Assembly (NCBI GenBank): GCA_902789735.1
Contig: CADAOZ010000001.1
Coordinates: 142,341-206,340, forward strand
From: an uncultured Lachnospiraceae bacterium
GTDB lineage: Bacteria; Bacillota; Clostridia; Lachnospirales; Lachnospiraceae
Direction of reading: 5' to 3'
DNA length: 64,000 bases
Part shown: positions 26,256 through 34,093 of the stretch, piece by piece
Layout of the letters: every line of letters starts with the position of its first letter
Numbering within the stretch: position 1 is the stretch's first letter
Program-made: the position numbers and the translations under genes
Notes under the pieces: generated by a model
The model's database searches: none
Told to the model about the DNA's origin: nothing
Seen by the model: the letters and a program-made list of their open reading frames with translations, nothing else

Positions 26256-28265
26256 TCAGTCAAAGAAACCGAGTTTGTCAATTGTCAGCAGGATGTTTCT
26301 GCCTTCCTCGGTACCTTCAATAATCCTTCTGGCACGCATGGAGTCACCGATGTTGAGGACTTCGGTCTGTGTATCGCCGAACGTGTCTTCCAGAGCCTGG
26401 AGCAGAGGTGTCTTTGCTCTCATGCCGAGGCACATGAAGCCGTAATCGAAAGGTACTTCCTCGATCTCGCCTTCGGGATTCTTGACGATGAATTTATCGT
26501 TCTGGACTTCCTGCAGAGCGGTCTTTACCATCTGGCGTACATGGTATTTCTCCATCTTGGCAGCGGTATCACACTTGGTTACGGGATCCAGGCCGTTGCC
26601 GATGGCGGGCAGCATCTCGATCATGGTGACCGCTGCGCCGTGCTCGGTGAAGTATTCCATGACATCCAGGCCGACAGCGCCGCCGCCGACAACAGCGACC
26701 TTCTTGTCGCTCATATCGTCCGCGTAGCCGCCCTTGTTGATCATGTCGATCATGCCCAGAACGGACTTGACATTGGTGCCTTCCTTGTCGACCAGGTCAT
26801 GCAGGCCTTTGATCGGAGGCAGGGTAGGAGAAGAACCGGTGGCATTGACAACGATGTCGGGGTTGAATGCCTTGACCATATCTACGTTGGCGTCGGTATT
26901 GGTCAGGATGAAGAGGTTCTTGAGCTTTCTGGCGCGATGCTCCAGATATCTGGGGAAGTCTTTCATACGATGCTTGTCCGGGATATCGGAAATGATCGCG
27001 GACAGACCGCCCAGCTTGCCGGTCTTTTCGATCAGGACGACGGTACAGCCGACTTCCGCAGCGGTGCAGGCAGCTTCCAGACCCGCGGTACCCGCGCCGA
27101 TGACGACGACGTTGCAGGCCTTTGTGACTTTGCGCTTGTAGTAATCTTCGCCGGAGTTGACGGCAGGGTTGACTGTGCAGCGGATGGGACGGTTGAGGCC
27201 GATCCGGTGGCCCGCGCAGCCTACGTTACAGGAGATGCACTTGCGCAGGTCGTCTTCGTGGCCGAAACGTACCTTGTTGACCCATTCGGGATCGGCGATC
27301 AGGCCGCGGCCCATACCGATCAGGTCGGCGTCGCCGGATGCCAGGATCTCTTCCGCGCGCTTGGGATCACGGATGTTGCCCATGGTCATGCAGGGTTTGC
27401 CATATTTCTCTTTGACAGCTCTTGCCATGTAGGAACGCCAGCCGTCAGGCAGATAGTTGGCGTCGATCTGGAACTGGATGGAAGCGTTCAGGCCGGCGGA
27501 AACATCGAATACATCGACTTCTTCCTGGATATACTGCAGATACTCAAGGGTATCTTCCAGAGTATTGCCGCCTTCTACGAACTCATCAGCGCTGATACGG
27601 ACAAAAATAGGGAAGAAAGGTCCGACCTGTTTACGGACTTCCTCGATGACCAGCTTGGCGAATCTGGCACGGTTCTCGCTGGAGCCGCCGAATTCATCGG
27701 TTCTCTTATTGGTGGTGGGAGAAAGGAACTGGCTGATCAGATAGGAATGGCCGCAGTGGATCTCGACCGCGTCAAAACCGCAGGCCTGGGCGCGCTTGGC
27801 CGCTTCACCGTATTTCTTGACAATACGATAGATCTCTTCCTTTTCCAGGGGTCTCGGGATCTCGCCGCCTGCCTTGGAAGGAATATTGGAAGCGGAAACG
27901 GGCTGCATGCCTGTTCTGGAAGACATGGCGGAAGCGCCGGCATGGTTGATCTGGATCGCGATGCAGGCACCGTGCTTATGGACTTCGTCACAGAGCTTGT
28001 AGAGACGGGGCATATAGTTGTCCTTGTCAATACGAAGCTGGGTGGTACCGTTGGAACCTTCGGGTGAATCTACACTCGCGTTTTCGACGATCAGAAGGCC
28101 GGTGCCGCCTTTGGCTCTCTGGACATAATAATGGATGTGAAGAAAGCTCATTTCACCGGTCTGCTCACCATAGTTGGTGCCCATAGGTGTCATAACGATG
28201 CGGTTGCGCATGGTCATACGGCGAACAGTAAAAGGCTCAAAAATATGAGGATAGTTGCTTTTCAT
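26256..28265 (-). CDS. Old Yellow Enzyme-type flavoprotein (enoate/2,4-dienoyl-CoA reductase-like)
   Basis: A 669-residue three-domain flavoprotein. Residues 1-340 form an FMN-binding TIM barrel with IHCGHSYLISQFLSP (Tyr175 in the usual catalytic place) and NKRTDEFGG. Cys343, Cys346, Cys350 and Cys363 follow in CISCNVGC...IRC, a 4Fe-4S site. FAD and NAD(P)H sites start at VVIGAGTAGLEAA (388) and VAVVGGGAVGLDV. Family members reduce activated C=C bonds in enoates, dienoyl-CoAs or bile acid intermediates. The minus-strand ATG at 28265 has GGAGG five bases upstream. It has its own promoter and LysR site and lies beside a quinate/shikimate operon, so a ring enoate is a candidate substrate (inference). 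Codon use suggests strong expression. Confidence 0.88.
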   Translation of the reverse strand: MKSNYPHIFEPFTVRRMTMRNRIVMTPMGTNYGEQTGEMSFLHIHYYVQRAKGGTGLLIVENASVDSPEGSNGTTQLRIDKDNYMPRLYKLCDEVHKHGACIAIQINHAGASAMSSRTGMQPVSASNIPSKAGGEIPRPLEKEEIYRIVKKYGEAAKRAQACGFDAVEIHCGHSYLISQFLSPTTNKRTDEFGGSSENRARFAKLVIEEVRKQVGPFFPIFVRISADEFVEGGNTLEDTLEYLQYIQEEVDVFDVSAGLNASIQFQIDANYLPDGWRSYMARAVKEKYGKPCMTMGNIRDPKRAEEILASGDADLIGMGRGLIADPEWVNKVRFGHEDDLRKCISCNVGCAGHRIGLNRPIRCTVNPAVNSGEDYYKRKVTKACNVVVIGAGTAGLEAACTAAEVGCTVVLIEKTGKLGGLSAIISDIPDKHRMKDFPRYLEHRARKLKNLFILTNTDANVDMVKAFNPDIVVNATGSSPTLPPIKGLHDLVDKEGTNVKSVLGMIDMINKGGYADDMSDKKVAVVGGGAVGLDVMEYFTEHGAAVTMIEMLPAIGNGLDPVTKCDTAAKMEKYHVRQMVKTALQEVQNDKFIVKNPEGEIEEVPFDYGFMCLGMRAKTPLLQALEDTFGDTQTEVLNIGDSMRARRIIEGTEEGRNILLTIDKLGFFD

Positions 28266-28367
28266 GAAAACCTCCGATAAAAATCTCACAATCGTGATCC
28301 GTAAGCCGGATCTACTGCTTATTCAGGGTCAAAAGGCAGTAAAGGTGAATTCATGATTTACAATATA

Positions 28368-28396
28368 ATAATAGTGTAAAAATCTTCTGATGTCTA
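28368..28396 (-). promoter_or_regulatory. Promoter of the enoate-reductase-like gene
   Basis: On the minus strand: TAGACA (28396-28391), exactly 17 bp, TATTAT (28373-28368). The predicted start is near 28361, leaving a leader of about 95 bases. Confidence 0.75.
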
Positions 28397-28411
28397 TTGC
28401 GTCTTTAAGAC

Positions 28412-28440
28412 AGAATCAATAGATATTGGCTATTGATTCT
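28412..28440. promoter_or_regulatory. LysR-type binding box upstream of the enoate-reductase-like gene
   Basis: A perfect 11-bp dyad: AGAATCAATAG (28412-28422), 7-bp centre, CTATTGATTCT (28430-28440). It contains the LysR consensus T-N11-A (T at 28420, A at 28432). Its centre, 28426, is about 65 bp upstream of the predicted start of the reductase transcript, the classical recognition-site position. It overlaps the stop codon of the lysR gene. An mRNA 3' hairpin of lysR is the alternative, but no T run follows on that strand. Confidence 0.65.
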
Positions 28441-29338
28441 TTGCGGCCAGCATGGCCGCGGAGTCCTCTCTGATAAAACGGATCAGGCTCTGGACCGCGG
28501 GCATCTGGTAGCGTCCGCTCATAAAAGCCATATAAACGGTATGATGTTTCTGGACCCGTTCCGGCAGATGACAGATCCGGATGCTGCCGCGATGGATGGC
28601 GTCGCAGTCCGCGACCAGGCCGATCCCCATGTTCTCCGCTACAAAAGAGGTGATCCCGTTTTCGTCGGGGGATTCGCAGATAATGGCGGGGTGCAGATCG
28701 TGCTCACGGAAGAATTTCCGGGAAGCCTGCCCGAGGCCGGATGACCGGTCATAGCTGATCAGGGGATATTTTTCAAAATCCTGCAGGTCGATGGTGTCCT
28801 TGGCAGCCAGAGGATGATTTTTGGGGACGATCACGACCATTTCCTGGATCAGAACGGGCACAAAGCAGACGGTAGGCTCATTTCCGGAGAAGGAACCAAA
28901 GACAAGGTCATATTTTCCAGTTTTCAGTCCCTGCAGATTGCTGTCGGTCAGTCCCTGGTAAAAGTTAAAGGTCACATTCTCATTGCCGGGCAGGCACTGG
29001 AACCGACGGATCATCTGGGGAATATAGGAATGGGCAAGGGGGGCTACATAAGCGATATCAATATGGCCGGCGCCGTCGGCCAGTTCCTGCATCCGGGCCT
29101 GGGAATTCCTGACCTGCTGCAGGATGGTGCCCGCGTGGGACAGAAAGAGACGGCCGGGCTTGGTCAGAATGACGCCGCGGCCCCTTTTTTCGAACAGGGT
29201 CAGTCCGATCTCGGCTTCCAGCTGGTTGATGGCCCGGCTCAGCGAGGGCTCGGAGATGCCCAGTTTTTCAGCCGCCTGGTTGAAGTGTTCCAGCCGCGCG
29301 GCTTCATAAAAATATTCAAGCTGTTTGATTGTGATCAT
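28430..29338 (-). CDS. LysR-family transcriptional regulator
   Basis: A 302-residue LysR regulator. The winged helix-turn-helix fills residues 1-60, with the family phrases LEYFYEAARLEHFNQAA and SEPSLSRAINQLEAEIG; the linker helix and the two-lobed effector domain (about 90-295) follow. The minus-strand ATG has AAGGAGG about nine bases upstream. It is divergent from the quinate/shikimate dehydrogenase operon and lies just upstream of the enoate-reductase-like gene on its own strand. T-N11-A dyads sit at both target promoters, so it probably activates both units in response to quinate, shikimate or a derivative. The effector is inference. Confidence 0.92.
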   Translation of the reverse strand: MITIKQLEYFYEAARLEHFNQAAEKLGISEPSLSRAINQLEAEIGLTLFEKRGRGVILTKPGRLFLSHAGTILQQVRNSQARMQELADGAGHIDIAYVAPLAHSYIPQMIRRFQCLPGNENVTFNFYQGLTDSNLQGLKTGKYDLVFGSFSGNEPTVCFVPVLIQEMVVIVPKNHPLAAKDTIDLQDFEKYPLISYDRSSGLGQASRKFFREHDLHPAIICESPDENGITSFVAENMGIGLVADCDAIHRGSIRICHLPERVQKHHTVYMAFMSGRYQMPAVQSLIRFIREDSAAMLAAKNQ

Positions 29339-29397
29339 ATCGGATAAACCTCCTTAATCATCCTTAATAAATCATAACATAAAGCATCTCATTATGG

Positions 29398-29422
29398 AAT
29401 TAGTACATAAAAAGTATTAAAT
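29398..29422. promoter_or_regulatory. Possible second LysR box, upstream of the dehydrogenase operon
   Basis: AATTAGTAC (29398-29406), 7 bp, GTATTAAAT (29414-29422): seven of nine positions are symmetrical and T-N11-A is met (T at 29404, A at 29416). The centre at 29410 is about 64 bp upstream of the predicted start. The core AGTAC-N7-GTATT resembles AATAG-N7-CTATT of the other box. Confidence 0.45.
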
Positions 29423-29438
29423 TTCGGCAAAGGTGCGA

Positions 29439-29467
29439 TTGATGTTAAATAATTGACAATTTATAAT
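29439..29467 (+). promoter_or_regulatory. Promoter of the quinate/shikimate dehydrogenase operon
   Basis: TTGATG (29439-29444), 17 bp, TATAAT (29462-29467). A consensus TTGACA at 29453 has no matching -10. The leader to the ATG at 29585 is about 110 bases. Confidence 0.75.
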
Positions 29468-29584
29468 GAAGTAAGGGTTAAAAGCAGTAACAGGTTGTCA
29501 GAGCTGTCTGTCGACCGCGTGTACGCGGCAGTGACAGCACCACAGGAATCCGATGATTCCGCTATACACAGAAGGGAGTACACT

Positions 29585-30463
29585 ATGGCAGAAAGATTAA
29601 CAGGTCACACAGAGCTGGTCGGACTGATGGCATACCCGATCCGTCATTCCAGTTCCCCCGCGATGCACAACGAGGCTTTTGCATATCTCGGAATTGATAT
29701 GGCATATCTGGCATTTGAAGTCGATAACAGCACCCTGGAGGACGCGATCAAGGGCATGCGCGCTTTAAAGCTGGTCGGTTCCAATGTTTCCATGCCCAAC
29801 AAGACTGTCGTAGGTCAGTATCTGGACGAGCTTTCACCCGCGGCGAAACTGATCGGCGCTGTCAATACCATCGTAAATGACAACGGACGCCTGATCGGCC
29901 ACTGCACGGATGGTATCGGTTATATGCAGTCTCTGAAGGATTATGACATCGATGTGATCGGCAAGAAAATGACTGTTGTCGGTGCCGGCGGCGCGGCTAC
30001 CGCGATCGAGATCCAGGCAGCTCTGGACGGCGTTGCGGAAATTTCCATCTTCAACATCAAGGATAAATTCTATGAGACAGGCGTTGAGACCTGCCGCAAG
30101 ATCAACGAGAACACCAGCTGCAAGGCGACCATGTATGACCTGGCCGACCATGAAGCGCTGCGCAGAGAGATCGAGTCCTCCTACCTGCTGGCCAACGCGA
30201 CCGGCATGGGCATGAAGCCCCTGGAAGGCAAGACATGGCTTCCCGACAAGTCCTATCTGCGTCCTGACCTGATCGTCACAGATACGGTCTACGCGCCTGC
30301 AGAGACCGAGTTCCTCCGCATTGCCAAGGAAGTCGGCTGCAAGAACATGAACGGTTTCGGCATGATGCTCTTCCAGGGCGCTGCCGGCTTCAAGATGTGG
30401 ACCGGACAGGATATGCCGATCGAGCATATGAAGGAGGTTCTGGGGATCAAATACGGTGACTGA
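29585..30463 (+). CDS. Quinate/shikimate dehydrogenase, YdiB type
   Basis: A 292-residue member of the shikimate dehydrogenase family. It carries the YdiB-type phrase NVSMPNK (Lys73 catalytic) instead of the NVTVPFK usual in biosynthetic AroE, then DELSPAAKLIGAVNTIVND and CTDGIGY (Asp109). These match my memory of E. coli YdiB closely. The nucleotide site is VVGAGGAATA (131-140). YdiB enzymes oxidise both quinate and shikimate. It heads an operon with an MFS transporter and a dehydroquinase, and diverges from lysR, which points to use of imported quinate or shikimate rather than synthesis. The ATG at 29585 has GGGAG six bases upstream. Confidence 0.88.
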   Translation: MAERLTGHTELVGLMAYPIRHSSSPAMHNEAFAYLGIDMAYLAFEVDNSTLEDAIKGMRALKLVGSNVSMPNKTVVGQYLDELSPAAKLIGAVNTIVNDNGRLIGHCTDGIGYMQSLKDYDIDVIGKKMTVVGAGGAATAIEIQAALDGVAEISIFNIKDKFYETGVETCRKINENTSCKATMYDLADHEALRREIESSYLLANATGMGMKPLEGKTWLPDKSYLRPDLIVTDTVYAPAETEFLRIAKEVGCKNMNGFGMMLFQGAAGFKMWTGQDMPIEHMKEVLGIKYGD

Positions 30464-30607
30464 TCCATTTGATCCGGGGATGAGATTCTGAGTTTTGAAA
30501 CTGACGGCAGACAGCGGATCCTTCCGGGTCCGGTGCCTGTCCGTATAATCTGAACGGGCAGGAAATCCTTTTCCTGACCGAAAAAAAATAATAAGGAAAA
30601 ATAGAGA

Positions 30608-31789
30608 ATGAAAACAAAATATTTACCTGCGGCACTAATTCTGTATATGAACTATTTCATCCATGGTATCGGCTGTTCCATCCTCGGACAGCAGGTCATC
30701 AAGGAGATGCTGGTCTCAAGATGGGGACTGGCTGATGTAGCGATCATCACTGCCGTATCCGCCAACCTGGGCCTGGGCCGTCTGATTTCCCTGCCTTTCG
30801 CGGGACCTCTTTCCGATAAGCTGGGCCGCCGTCTTTCCGTTATCATCGGCTGCGCTTCCTATGCCCTGTTCTTCTTCGGCCTGGCATGGGCGCCTTCCTA
30901 CGGGATCGGCTGTATCGTTGCCATCCTGGGCGGTCTTGCCAACTCTTTCCTGGATACCGCGACCTATCCTGCGGTAGCGGAGATCATCGACAAGTATACC
31001 GGTATCGCTACTATGGGCATCAAGTTCTTTATCTCCATCTCTCAGATGCTGATGCCCTTCTTCCTGGGTCTTGCGGTCGGTTCCGCCTTTGGCTATAACG
31101 GACTGCTGTATGCCGGCGGTATTGCCATCGCGGTTCTGGGCGTGCTCTGCATTTTCGCGCCCCTGCCCGCAGCATCCGAGAGCGGCAAGAAGGAATCCCT
31201 GCTCCAGAACATCAAGAACGCCCACTGGACTGCTGAGTCCATCGCTCTGATCGCCATCGGTTTCACATCCACCGCTACATTCCAGCTGTGGCTGAACTGC
31301 GCGCAGACTTTCGCCAAGGAGATCGCGGGCGTTCCCTCTGAAGAAGCGGCCATCATGCAGACCTATTATTCCGTAGGTACTTTCGCGGCTCTGATCATTA
31401 CCGCTTTCCTGATCACAAAGTTCAAACAGGTCAGGTTCCTGGTCATTTATCCCGGGATCTGCGTCGCTACCCTGATTGCTGTCTATATGATCAGAACACC
31501 TGCGATCTGTAAGATCGGCGCGTTCCTGATCGGTTATGCCGGCGCGGGCGGTGTCCTGCAGATGGCGACCGCAACGGTCAACGACCTGTTCCCCAAGATC
31601 AAGGGTACTATTACCTCTCTGGTCATGATCGCTTCCTCTATCTGTAACTATACGATCCTGAAGGCAGCTTCTACCATGTCAGCCCCCAGTGTCATCATCA
31701 TGAACCTGGTCATCACTGCCATCGGTGTTGCCCTGGCCCTGTTCGTAAATCTCAGATACGGTACGCTTTTAGAGAAAGCTGAGCAGTGA
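30608..31789 (+). CDS. MFS transporter, YdiN/YdiM-like (putative quinate/shikimate importer)
   Basis: A 393-residue, 12-helix major facilitator. It has the motif-A loop GPLSDKLGRR between helices 2 and 3 and a second weaker version after helix 8. The N-terminal ILYMNYFIHGIG and the phrase GGLANSFLDTATYPAV strongly recall E. coli YdiN/YdiM, whose genes lie beside ydiB-aroD. Position between the dehydrogenase and the dehydroquinase supports uptake of quinate or shikimate; direction and substrate are inference. AAGGAAAAATAGAGA precedes the ATG. The 144-base gap before it holds an imperfect hairpin around TATAAT (30544), which could be an internal promoter. Confidence 0.82.
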   Translation: MKTKYLPAALILYMNYFIHGIGCSILGQQVIKEMLVSRWGLADVAIITAVSANLGLGRLISLPFAGPLSDKLGRRLSVIIGCASYALFFFGLAWAPSYGIGCIVAILGGLANSFLDTATYPAVAEIIDKYTGIATMGIKFFISISQMLMPFFLGLAVGSAFGYNGLLYAGGIAIAVLGVLCIFAPLPAASESGKKESLLQNIKNAHWTAESIALIAIGFTSTATFQLWLNCAQTFAKEIAGVPSEEAAIMQTYYSVGTFAALIITAFLITKFKQVRFLVIYPGICVATLIAVYMIRTPAICKIGAFLIGYAGAGGVLQMATATVNDLFPKIKGTITSLVMIASSICNYTILKAASTMSAPSVIIMNLVITAIGVALALFVNLRYGTLLEKAEQ

Positions 31790-31840
31790 CGGGTCTGAAA
31801 CGGCCGGAGTGATTGCTGTAAAAGAATAAAAATTGTCCCG

Positions 31841-31865
31841 CAGGCAGCCCTTTCAAGGCTGCCTG
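31841..31865 (+). other. Hairpin between the MFS gene and aroD
   Basis: CAGGCAGCC (31841-31849) pairs with GGCTGCCTG (31857-31865) over a 7-base loop. No T run follows, so it is more likely to affect mRNA stability than to terminate transcription. Confidence 0.55.
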
Positions 31866-31905
31866 TACGGTAGTACATGCATCCTTAATAATTGGAGGTG
31901 TTACC

Positions 31906-32670
31906 ATGAGCAAAACTGTAGAAGTACGCGGCGTCAAGATCGGTGAAGGCATTCCCAAGATCATCGTTCCCATCGTAGCCAAGACAAAAGAAGAGATCCT
32001 CGCGGCAGCGGCTTCCTTCGCAGGTGTCAGATATGATATCGTGGAGTGGCGTGTCGACTGGTTCGACGGCGTTTTTGATTTCGCGCAGGTAGAGGATGTC
32101 CTGAAAGATCTCCGCCCGGCCCTTGGCGATAAGCCCATCCTTTTCACATTCCGTACATCCAAGGAAGGCGGAGAGAAGGCCATTGAGGCGGATGCTTACG
32201 CGGAGCTGAATAAGAAGGCGGCGGCGACCGGTCTTGTTGACATGGTCGACGTGGAGGCATTTACAGGCGATGAAATCGTTAAAGACATTATCGCGGGCGC
32301 CCATGCCGCCGGCGTGAAGGTCGTAGCTTCCAACCATGATTTCTTCAAGACCCCCGACAAGGATGATATCGTCGGCAGACTCTGCAAGATGCAGGAGCTG
32401 GGCGCGGATATCCCCAAGATCGCGGTCATGCCGCAGAATAAGAAAGATGTCCTGACACTTCTGGCCGCGACAGAGGAGATGGCAACAAATCACGCGGATC
32501 GTCCCATCATCACCATGTCCATGGCTGGTACCGGCCTGATCAGCCGCCTCTGCGGTGAGGTCTTTGGTTCCGCCGCTACCTTCGGCGCTGTCGGCAAGGT
32601 CTCCGCACCCGGCCAGATGAACGCCAAAGATCTGGATACGGTTCTGAAGCTGATCGACGCAAGCATGTAA
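31906..32670 (+). CDS. aroD: 3-Dehydroquinate dehydratase, type I
   Basis: A 254-residue type I dehydroquinase, converting 3-dehydroquinate to 3-dehydroshikimate by syn elimination through a Schiff base. Key residues: Glu47 in VEWRVDWFD, His144 in ASNHDF and the Schiff-base Lys171 in PKIAVMP, each one place from the Salmonella numbering; the C-terminal SMAGTGLISR is complete. GGAGGTG lies six bases before the ATG. As the third gene of the LysR-linked operon it would join quinate oxidation (by the dehydrogenase) to the dehydroshikimate pool. Two hairpins downstream close the operon. Confidence 0.95.
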   Translation: MSKTVEVRGVKIGEGIPKIIVPIVAKTKEEILAAAASFAGVRYDIVEWRVDWFDGVFDFAQVEDVLKDLRPALGDKPILFTFRTSKEGGEKAIEADAYAELNKKAAATGLVDMVDVEAFTGDEIVKDIIAGAHAAGVKVVASNHDFFKTPDKDDIVGRLCKMQELGADIPKIAVMPQNKKDVLTLLAATEEMATNHADRPIITMSMAGTGLISRLCGEVFGSAATFGAVGKVSAPGQMNAKDLDTVLKLIDASM

Positions 32671-32751
32671 TGACGGCGGCATTCCGTGATGCCGGCAGAT
32701 CATGATGCGCCCTAGGCGGGAGTATCCTATCTCCACATTCTGAAGGATCAG

Positions 32752-32823
32752 AAACAGATCTGCCTGTTCATGGAAGGGAAGGCAGGCAGATCTGTTTTGA
32801 TAAAAGGGGCTGCAGGCCCCTTT
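32752..32823 (+). terminator. Double terminator after aroD
   Basis: The first stem pairs AAACAGATCTGCCTG (32752-32766) with CAGGCAGATCTGTTT (32783-32797) and runs into TTTT. A second, AAAGGGGC (32803-32810) with GCCCCTTT (32816-32823), follows directly. Together they end the quinate/shikimate operon. Confidence 0.88.
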
Positions 32824-32877
32824 ATCATATGCCTTTAAACTTTAATGCATAAAAGCGTTAATTCGCAAAAGTTTTTC

Positions 32878-32906
32878 TTGCATTCTGCCATGCCTGCTGT
32901 TATTAT
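32878..32906 (+). promoter_or_regulatory. Promoter of the chorismate mutase-shikimate kinase gene
   Basis: TTGCAT (32878-32883), 17 bp, TATTAT (32901-32906) with the extended TGT just before. The ATG is about 64 bases downstream. It separates the AroQ-AroK gene from the LysR-linked operon. Confidence 0.75.
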
Positions 32907-32969
32907 AAGCCTCAAAGAAAACACAGGGCAGTCAAAGGACTGCAAAAGAGAGAGAACGGGAGAAAAACG

Positions 32970-33785
32970 ATGGAGCAGCTTGAACAGATTCGTGAAAAGA
33001 TCAGAGCGTGCGATGACATCATTGTAGGTGCGCTCGCGGAACGTATGCAGCACATTCAGGAGATCATCAGCTATAAAAAGGCAACAGGGATTCCGATCCT
33101 GCAGCCGGAGCAGGAACAGAAACAGACCCGGGCCCTGCTGAATAAACTGGAAGGATCTGAATTTGCGGAATTTGAGGAGGAAATCCTGGATATTTTCAAG
33201 TATATCTGGAAGAACAGCCGCAGGATCCAGGCCAAAGCCCTGTTTAATTATAATATCTTCCTGATCGGCTTTATGGGTGCCGGTAAGACCACCATCGCGG
33301 CCTCCCTGCAGGAGAAGCTGGAAATGAACCGGGTGGAAATGGACGATCTGATCGTACAGAAACAGGGCATGTCTGTATCGGAGATCTTTGATGAATACGG
33401 TGAGACCTATTTCCGCAATCTGGAGAGCAACTGCCTGATCGAACTGCAGAAACAGAAGCAGACCATCGTTTCCTGCGGCGGCGGGATCATTGTCAGGCCC
33501 GATAACAAGGACCAGATGAAGAAGAACGGCCGTGTGGTCCTGCTGACAGCCAAACCGGAGACCGTCCTGGAGCGGGTGCGGGATTCGGATGAGCGTCCCC
33601 TGCTCAACAACAATATGAATGTGGATTTCATCAAAAAACTGATGGAGAAGCGGCGGGAGAGATACCAGGAAGCGGCAGATATCACAGTTTCCACCGACGG
33701 CAAGACCACGTCCCAGATCTGCGAGGAGATCATCTCCAAGCTGATCGCGCTGGATAACGGTTCCCTGCAGGCGCCCGGGGCCTGA
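32970..33785 (+). CDS. Chorismate mutase-shikimate kinase fusion
   Basis: A 271-residue bifunctional protein. Residues 1-90 are an AroQ-type chorismate mutase helical domain (LEQIREKIRACDD, RMQHIQEIISYKK). Residues 94-262 are shikimate kinase, with P-loop GFMGAGKTT (100-108), MDDLIVQ and the SCGGGIIVRP shikimate-binding phrase, then ERPLL in the lid. The fusion joins two steps of aromatic amino acid synthesis and is known in Clostridia. It has its own promoter, so I do not count it as part of the quinate/shikimate operon despite adjacency. GGGAGAAAAACG precedes the ATG. A 24-bp tandem repeat begins 12 bases after its stop. Confidence 0.92.
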   Translation: MEQLEQIREKIRACDDIIVGALAERMQHIQEIISYKKATGIPILQPEQEQKQTRALLNKLEGSEFAEFEEEILDIFKYIWKNSRRIQAKALFNYNIFLIGFMGAGKTTIAASLQEKLEMNRVEMDDLIVQKQGMSVSEIFDEYGETYFRNLESNCLIELQKQKQTIVSCGGGIIVRPDNKDQMKKNGRVVLLTAKPETVLERVRDSDERPLLNNNMNVDFIKKLMEKRRERYQEAADITVSTDGKTTSQICEEIISKLIALDNGSLQAPGA

Positions 33786-33796
33786 ACCACAAGTCT

Positions 33797-33868
33797 GGCA
33801 TCCGGATCATCCGGATGTATAACATCCGGTCCATCCGGATGTATGGCATCCGGATCATCCGGATGTAT
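33797..33868. repeat. Three tandem copies of a 24-bp repeat
   Basis: Units at 33797-33820, 33821-33844 and 33845-33868. Units 1 and 3 are identical and unit 2 differs at three positions; a partial fourth start follows. Each unit contains CATCCGGATG-type palindromes, so the array can fold. It lies between the AroQ-AroK stop and the cmk leader, and no protein is supported through it. Confidence 0.92.
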
Positions 33869-34093
33869 GGCAGCCGGGAAGGGCTGGACTTTCAGGTCCT
33901 GACACAATATAATGAGGAAAGCAGATGAACAGGGCATTGGCAAATGCCCTGTTTTTCATCACAGGCAGCGGGAGGCCCAAAGGGTCTGGCCCGCGGCCCG
34001 GACTGCTCCTCCTGTCCCGGCCCGGCCGGGTCCCCGGAGGAACCGGATTTTAAAAGAGAGGGGCCGGCAGGACCGGCAGACAAGGTGTTTTTC

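Noticed and set aside
26541..28067. A 508-residue open frame opposite the enoate-reductase-like gene
   Set aside because: It is fully covered by a gene with complete FMN, 4Fe-4S and FAD motifs, and has no motif of its own.
29453..29584. N-terminal extension of the quinate/shikimate dehydrogenase starting at the TTG at 29453
   Set aside because: This TTG is the -35-like TTGACA, the extension is not family-like, and a strong ribosome site precedes the ATG at 29585.
32970..33785. Chorismate mutase-shikimate kinase as part of the LysR-linked operon
   Set aside because: A double terminator after aroD and a good separate promoter at 32878-32906 divide them.
33797..33868. CRISPR array
   Set aside because: The units are contiguous with no unique spacers, and no cas gene is in the window.
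33407..33943. Minus-strand frame reading through the 24-bp repeats as an eight-residue His-Pro-Asp repeat
   Set aside because: Most of it is antisense to the shikimate kinase domain and no ribosome site is visible. The in-frame repeat follows from the 24-bp period.
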